From: CAVURW01 sp963743595 | GTDB lineage: Bacteria; Verrucomicrobiota; Verrucomicrobiia; Methylacidiphilales; UBA1321 | Assembly (NCBI GenBank): GCA_963743595.1 | Contig: CAVURW010000259.1 | Location: 1-64,000 of the forward strand | Direction: 5' to 3' | DNA length: 64,000 nt | Shown: piece by piece, positions 60,798-64,000 of the stretch | Layout of the letters: each line of letters starts with the position of its first letter | Numbering within the stretch: the first letter of the stretch is position 1 | The notes under the pieces: generated by a model | What the model saw: the letters and a program-made list of their open reading frames with translations, nothing else | Databases searched by the model: none | What the model was told of the DNA's origin: nothing | Position numbers and translations under genes: made by a program

Positions 60798-61817
60798 CTA
60801 ACCCAGACTCGCGGCCGCGTGTTCTTCAGCACCATTTTCGTCGGCGCTCTTGCGTTTCCGGGTCGACTTCGCCTCAACAATCGGCTCTTTCAACTCCGCC
60901 TCAAAATCGACATGCAAGGTTTCGCCCCCTTCACTCACCAACTCCAGGTTAACGGCCTTGGTATGCATGAAATACTCCAAGATCGTGCCGATTTCGACAC
61001 GTAGCTGCGCTCTGGGCACGATTCGATCAATGAGACCCCGTTCCAGCAAGAACTCGGCGGTTTGAAAGCCTTCGGGCAACTGCTGGTTGATCGTCTCTTT
61101 AATCACCTGCTTACCGGCAAAACCGATCTGTGCTTTCGGCTCCGCCAAAATCACGTCGCCTAGAGTGGCGAAACTCGCGGTCACGCCACCGGTCGTCGGA
61201 TCTGTCAGCACGGCGATAAACGGCAGCTTTTTGGCCGCGTGTCGACTGAGAGCACCGGAGGTTTTTCCCATCTGCAGGAGACTGAACATGCCCTCCTGCA
61301 TACGTGCGCCACCGGAAGCGCAGAAGATCACGACGGCGATGCCCAATTCCGTGGCCCGTTCAACGGCGCGGGTAATTTTTTCGCCGGCGACAACGCCCAT
61401 GGATCCGCCGATGAAATGGAATTCCATCACCGCCAATGAGATCGGAATACCACCAATTTTTCCGAGGCCTGAAACGACGGAATCGTTCATGCCCATTTTT
61501 TTCTGATACTTTTTCAGTGAGTCACCATAACCTGGAAAAGCCAAGGCATCCACGGCCTGCAAATCGGCATCGTGTTCTACCCAGGAATTACGGTCGAGAA
61601 ACGCTTCGATTCGCTTCCGTGCCATAATGGGGAAGTGATGTTGACATCCCTTGCAGACCATCTGGAACTTCTCGAGTTCCTTATTGAAATTAAACGTGGC
61701 GCAACCCGGGCATTTGGTCCACAGGCCGGCGGGCATGTCCTTTCGCTTGGAGTCCGGAAGTTTGCTTTGTGTCGGTTTAGGAAAAACGTGCCCGCTAGCG
61801 CCGAGTGGTCGAGTCAT
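60798..61817 (-). CDS. accD: acetyl-CoA carboxylase carboxyltransferase subunit beta
   Basis: 339 residues from ATG 61817 (MTRPLGASGHVFPKPTQ). The zinc ribbon WTKCPGCATFNFNKELEKFQMVCKGCQHHF is followed by the crotonase-like carboxyltransferase domain (GDSLKKYQKKMGMNDSVVSG, AVMEFHFIGGSMGVVAGEKITRAVE, ASGGARMQEGMFSLLQMGKTSGAL). It makes malonyl-CoA with AccA for fatty acid synthesis. The C-terminus (after residue 290) has a low-complexity Arg/Lys/Ala tail. Adjacent to comF on the same strand. Confidence 0.96.
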   Translation of the reverse strand: MTRPLGASGHVFPKPTQSKLPDSKRKDMPAGLWTKCPGCATFNFNKELEKFQMVCKGCQHHFPIMARKRIEAFLDRNSWVEHDADLQAVDALAFPGYGDSLKKYQKKMGMNDSVVSGLGKIGGIPISLAVMEFHFIGGSMGVVAGEKITRAVERATELGIAVVIFCASGGARMQEGMFSLLQMGKTSGALSRHAAKKLPFIAVLTDPTTGGVTASFATLGDVILAEPKAQIGFAGKQVIKETINQQLPEGFQTAEFLLERGLIDRIVPRAQLRVEIGTILEYFMHTKAVNLELVSEGGETLHVDFEAELKEPIVEAKSTRKRKSADENGAEEHAAASLG

Positions 61818-61845
61818 GATTGAGATAGATTTGTCCTTGTAGAAG

Positions 61846-62544
61846 TCAGCTTCGGGCGACGGTGAGAACCGCCAGCCTTGCCGCCCCTGCACTTGCCAAC
61901 ACTCCAGCACAAGCCTGCGCTGTTGCGCCCGTAGTGAAAACGTCGTCTACAATTAGCAAACTTAGACCTGAAACGTCAAACTTGGGTTTGATTTGTATCG
62001 ATGCCTCCACGTTTTTTAGTCGCTTTTCCCGATCTAATGTCGCTTGGCTGAAGGTGGGATGCAAGCGAACCAGGGCGTCATGAACCTTCAATTCACGCCG
62101 CGATTCCCGTAAGCCTAAGCACAGTTCATGGGCTTGATTGAACCCGCGTGCGCGTTTTCGCAGACGATGTAACGGTACCGGAACAACCCCGGAGAATTCG
62201 GCCCCCGCGAAATGGCGATCGTATGTCTCCACCAGCCACTCGACCAAATCACCCCGCCAGAAGTACTCCTGTCGATATTTGAACCCGGTAATCGCGTCGC
62301 GCACGGTTCCTTCCATCCGGTAACCCGCGCGGGCTCTTTCAAAATCCCAGGTAATTCCTGTGCAATTAGTACAGATAACAGTCGCGCTGCCTTCGAATGA
62401 ACCGAGTAACGGCTCGCCACAAGCATCGCAAATGATTCCCTGGATCGGTTCCGGCGTTTCAAGGTCCGGAAACGGAAACGCGATGTCGACGATTTGTCGA
62501 GCGATCGATTCTCCCATGCGCGCAGCTCGTAAAATCGACTCCAC
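61846..62544 (-). CDS. comF: ComF family protein (phosphoribosyltransferase-like)
   Basis: 232 residues. An N-terminal zinc ribbon (CDACGEPLLGSFEGSATVICTNC) is followed by a phosphoribosyltransferase fold: VVPVPLHRLRKRARGFNQAHELCLGL and LLIVDDVFTTGATAQACAGVLASAGA with the PRPP-binding DDVFTTGAT loop. ComF takes part in natural DNA uptake in Bacillus and in related functions elsewhere. It lies 28 bases upstream of accD; the pair may be cotranscribed. Confidence 0.92.
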   Translation of the reverse strand: MESILRAARMGESIARQIVDIAFPFPDLETPEPIQGIICDACGEPLLGSFEGSATVICTNCTGITWDFERARAGYRMEGTVRDAITGFKYRQEYFWRGDLVEWLVETYDRHFAGAEFSGVVPVPLHRLRKRARGFNQAHELCLGLRESRRELKVHDALVRLHPTFSQATLDREKRLKNVEASIQIKPKFDVSGLSLLIVDDVFTTGATAQACAGVLASAGAARLAVLTVARS

Positions 62545-62640
62545 ACGAAAAGATTAGCCACCAAGTCGAAACCGCGTCCACTGGCGATATGGGTAGAACA
62601 CCCCATTCTCGAGCCAGTAAAGATCGGGTTAGATAGGAAT

Positions 62641-62913
62641 ATGTTCCATCTCCTCTGGTATCTTATTGTCGGTTTCTTTGAAGGCAGCATCGCTAAATTC
62701 TTTGTCCCAGGATTGGGGCATCTCAGCTTGCTCGAAACTTCAGTGGTCGGTGTGGCGGGCTCGCTGTTGGCAGGGGGCTTGGGCCACCTCATGAGCACGC
62801 CTGCTGAAGGCTCCTATTTCCACCCAGCCGGCTTTTTTATGTCGATACTGGGTTCTATGTTGGTGCTCTTTTTGCTTATCCATTTTGGAGGCAATTTCGC
62901 AGAGCAGCACTAG
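62641..62913 (+). CDS. GlsB/YeaQ/YmgE-like small membrane protein
   Basis: 90 residues. Three hydrophobic segments (LLWYLIVGFFEGSIAKFF, LLETSVVGVAGSLLAGGLGHLM, AGFFMSILGSMLVLFLLIHFGG) with Gly motifs matching the transglycosylase-associated small membrane protein family. Such proteins are stress-linked. It converges with pntB, 11 bases apart. Confidence 0.8.
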   Translation: MFHLLWYLIVGFFEGSIAKFFVPGLGHLSLLETSVVGVAGSLLAGGLGHLMSTPAEGSYFHPAGFFMSILGSMLVLFLLIHFGGNFAEQH

Positions 62914-62924
62914 CCGGGCGATCG

Positions 62925-63998
62925 TTAAGCCTGTTGAACTGCCTGAACCAGTTTGCCCAGCGATTCCTTAGCATCGCCGTAAAGCATGCCGGTATTGTGC
63001 TTAAAGAAAAGCGGGTTTTCAAGGCCTGAAAAACCGCGGCCTTTCCCCCGCTTCAGGACAATAACGGAGCGCGAAAAATCGACATCGAGAATGGGCATGC
63101 CGGCAATCGGGCTGGAAGGATTATCACGTGCATCCGGATTCACGACGTCGTTTGCTCCGATGATAACGGAGACATCGGTCTTAGAAAAATCGGGGTTGAT
63201 TTGTTCGAGCTCGTAGAGTTGCGAGTAGGGAACGTTCGCTTCGGCGAGAAGCACGTTCATGTGGCCGGGCATGCGACCCGCAACGGGGTGCACAGCAAAT
63301 TTAACGGTTACATTACGCTTTTCCAGAGCATCCGAGAGTTCTCGTAAAACATGTTGCGCCTGAGCGGTGGCCATCCCATAACCGGGCACGAACACGACCT
63401 GTCTTGCGTAGGCCAGCTGCGTGGCAACGTCTTCTAAATTCACTTCGCGCATCTCGCCTTGAGCGATGGTAAGCGTCGAATCCGTAACGCTGCCGAATGC
63501 GCCGAACAGCACGTTGGTGATCGAGCGATTCATCGCCTTGCACATGAGCACGGAGAGCATGAACCCGGAAAAGCCGTTGAGCGTGCCCGCGATGATGAGC
63601 ACGTTATTGTTAATGGCGAAACCGGTGGCTGCAGCGGCCAGCCCCGCGTACGAATTCAAGAGCGACATGACAACGGGCATATCGGCGGCGGCAATCGGTA
63701 AAACCAACATCAGGCCGAAAATGAAGGCGACGGTCAGCATCGCGTAGAATGCGGGGGCGTAGCCGGGATCGTACAAGAGGTAGCCGAACGCCCCGACAGC
63801 AATCGCCAGAATCATGAGGTTAAATATGTTCTGACCTTTAAAGGTCATGGGGCTGCCGGGCATGATTCCCTGTAACTTGGCTGCGGCGACGAGACTGCCC
63901 GTGGTGGTCAGCGAACCGAGCAACACTTCAAAGTTGATCGCGATCATCTTGTACATGCCGAGCGACGCGCCGTGCAGGTGATATTCTGCGATGCCCAC
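62925..63998 (-). CDS. pntB: NAD(P) transhydrogenase subunit beta, partial
   Basis: The right edge cuts the N-terminus; 357 residues remain. Seen: the membrane helices from KMIAINFEVLLGSLTTTGSLVAAAKLQGIMPG, then the NADP-binding domain III: VVFVPGYGMATAQAQHVLRELSDAL, FAVHPVAGRMPGHMNVLLAEANVPY and DVSVIIGANDVVNPDARDNPSSPIAGMPILDVD, the dIII fingerprint. It couples proton entry to hydride transfer from NADH to NADP. pntA is expected just outside the window. Confidence 0.95.
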   Translation of the reverse strand: MGIAEYHLHGASLGMYKMIAINFEVLLGSLTTTGSLVAAAKLQGIMPGSPMTFKGQNIFNLMILAIAVGAFGYLLYDPGYAPAFYAMLTVAFIFGLMLVLPIAAADMPVVMSLLNSYAGLAAAATGFAINNNVLIIAGTLNGFSGFMLSVLMCKAMNRSITNVLFGAFGSVTDSTLTIAQGEMREVNLEDVATQLAYARQVVFVPGYGMATAQAQHVLRELSDALEKRNVTVKFAVHPVAGRMPGHMNVLLAEANVPYSQLYELEQINPDFSKTDVSVIIGANDVVNPDARDNPSSPIAGMPILDVDFSRSVIVLKRGKGRGFSGLENPLFFKHNTGMLYGDAKESLGKLVQAVQQA

Positions 63999-64000
63999 CA

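Noticed and set aside
60691..60801. 36-codon plus-strand ORF (MARQNYRKPVRF)
   Set aside because: No ribosome site, and it lies over the minus-strand promoter and leader of the duplicated module; it also overlaps the accD end.

Overview
The window looks like the chromosome of a Gram-negative bacterium, most probably of the phylum Verrucomicrobiota. This is inferred from a fused lpxC-fabZ gene followed by lpxA (lipid A synthesis), a divergent short omega subunit, an alpha-2-macroglobulin-type secreted protein, RDD and DUF5069 proteins, and many secreted or membrane proteins without clear relatives. No ribosomal RNA, tRNA or CRISPR array was seen.

Layout. 1-12.6 kb: envelope and secreted proteins: a frameshifted alpha-2-macroglobulin gene cut by the left edge, an unusual Amt-family transporter, a large exported protein, two membrane proteins, a broken prolyl oligopeptidase and a zinc-ribbon/proline-rich membrane protein. 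12.7-24.7 kb: mostly housekeeping: ECF sigma factor, uppS, adk, metallophosphoesterase, mntR, fatty acid desaturase, rhodanese-DUF5069 fusion, nucleosidase-like protein, PhnP-like hydrolase, fabF, acpP, uvrC. 24.7-29.2 kb: RDD membrane protein, then a TetR/MFS/HlyD efflux operon with a perfect palindrome over the tetR start codon. 29.2-30.3 kb: small AT-richer patch with a ParE/RelE toxin relic and short ORFs. 30.4-38.5 kb: coiled-coil zinc-ribbon protein, MBL hydrolase, GH1 glycosidase and aldo/keto reductase on the minus strand; lpxC-fabZ, lpxA, a membrane protein and a beta-propeller on the plus strand. 38.5-42.3 kb: a scrapyard of mobile DNA: a 5'-truncated unknown gene, two IS66 transposase fragments, the C-terminal end of an RHS protein with an overlapping membrane-protein gene (candidate immunity protein) and an orphan antitoxin. 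42.3-45 kb: rpsO-pnp with an intergenic hairpin. 45-52.2 kb: a protein with a sigma-1.1-like domain, a 1064-residue repeat protein bracketed by a 141-bp direct repeat, a TlpA-like thioredoxin, membrane proteins and a winged-helix regulator with a recognisable candidate operator. 52.2-56.5 kb: a tightly overlapping six-gene surface-glycan type operon (GT2, GDPD-like, nucleotidyltransferase, cupin, HAD, second nucleotidyltransferase) ending at an IS630 relic. 56.5-64 kb: pyrC, rpoZ, a tandemly duplicated two-gene module (short helical protein plus deoxyribosyltransferase-like protein), accD, comF, a small membrane protein and pntB cut by the right edge.

The most interesting candidates for undescribed biology are the duplicated helical-protein/deoxyribosyltransferase-like module at 58.6-60.7 kb and the six-gene operon at 52.2-56.1 kb with its pair of paralogous nucleotidyltransferases, one of which has lost the usual catalytic signature. 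Several long genes (alpha-2-macroglobulin, prolyl oligopeptidase, RHS) carry frameshifts. Whether these are real lesions or assembly indels cannot be decided from the sequence alone.
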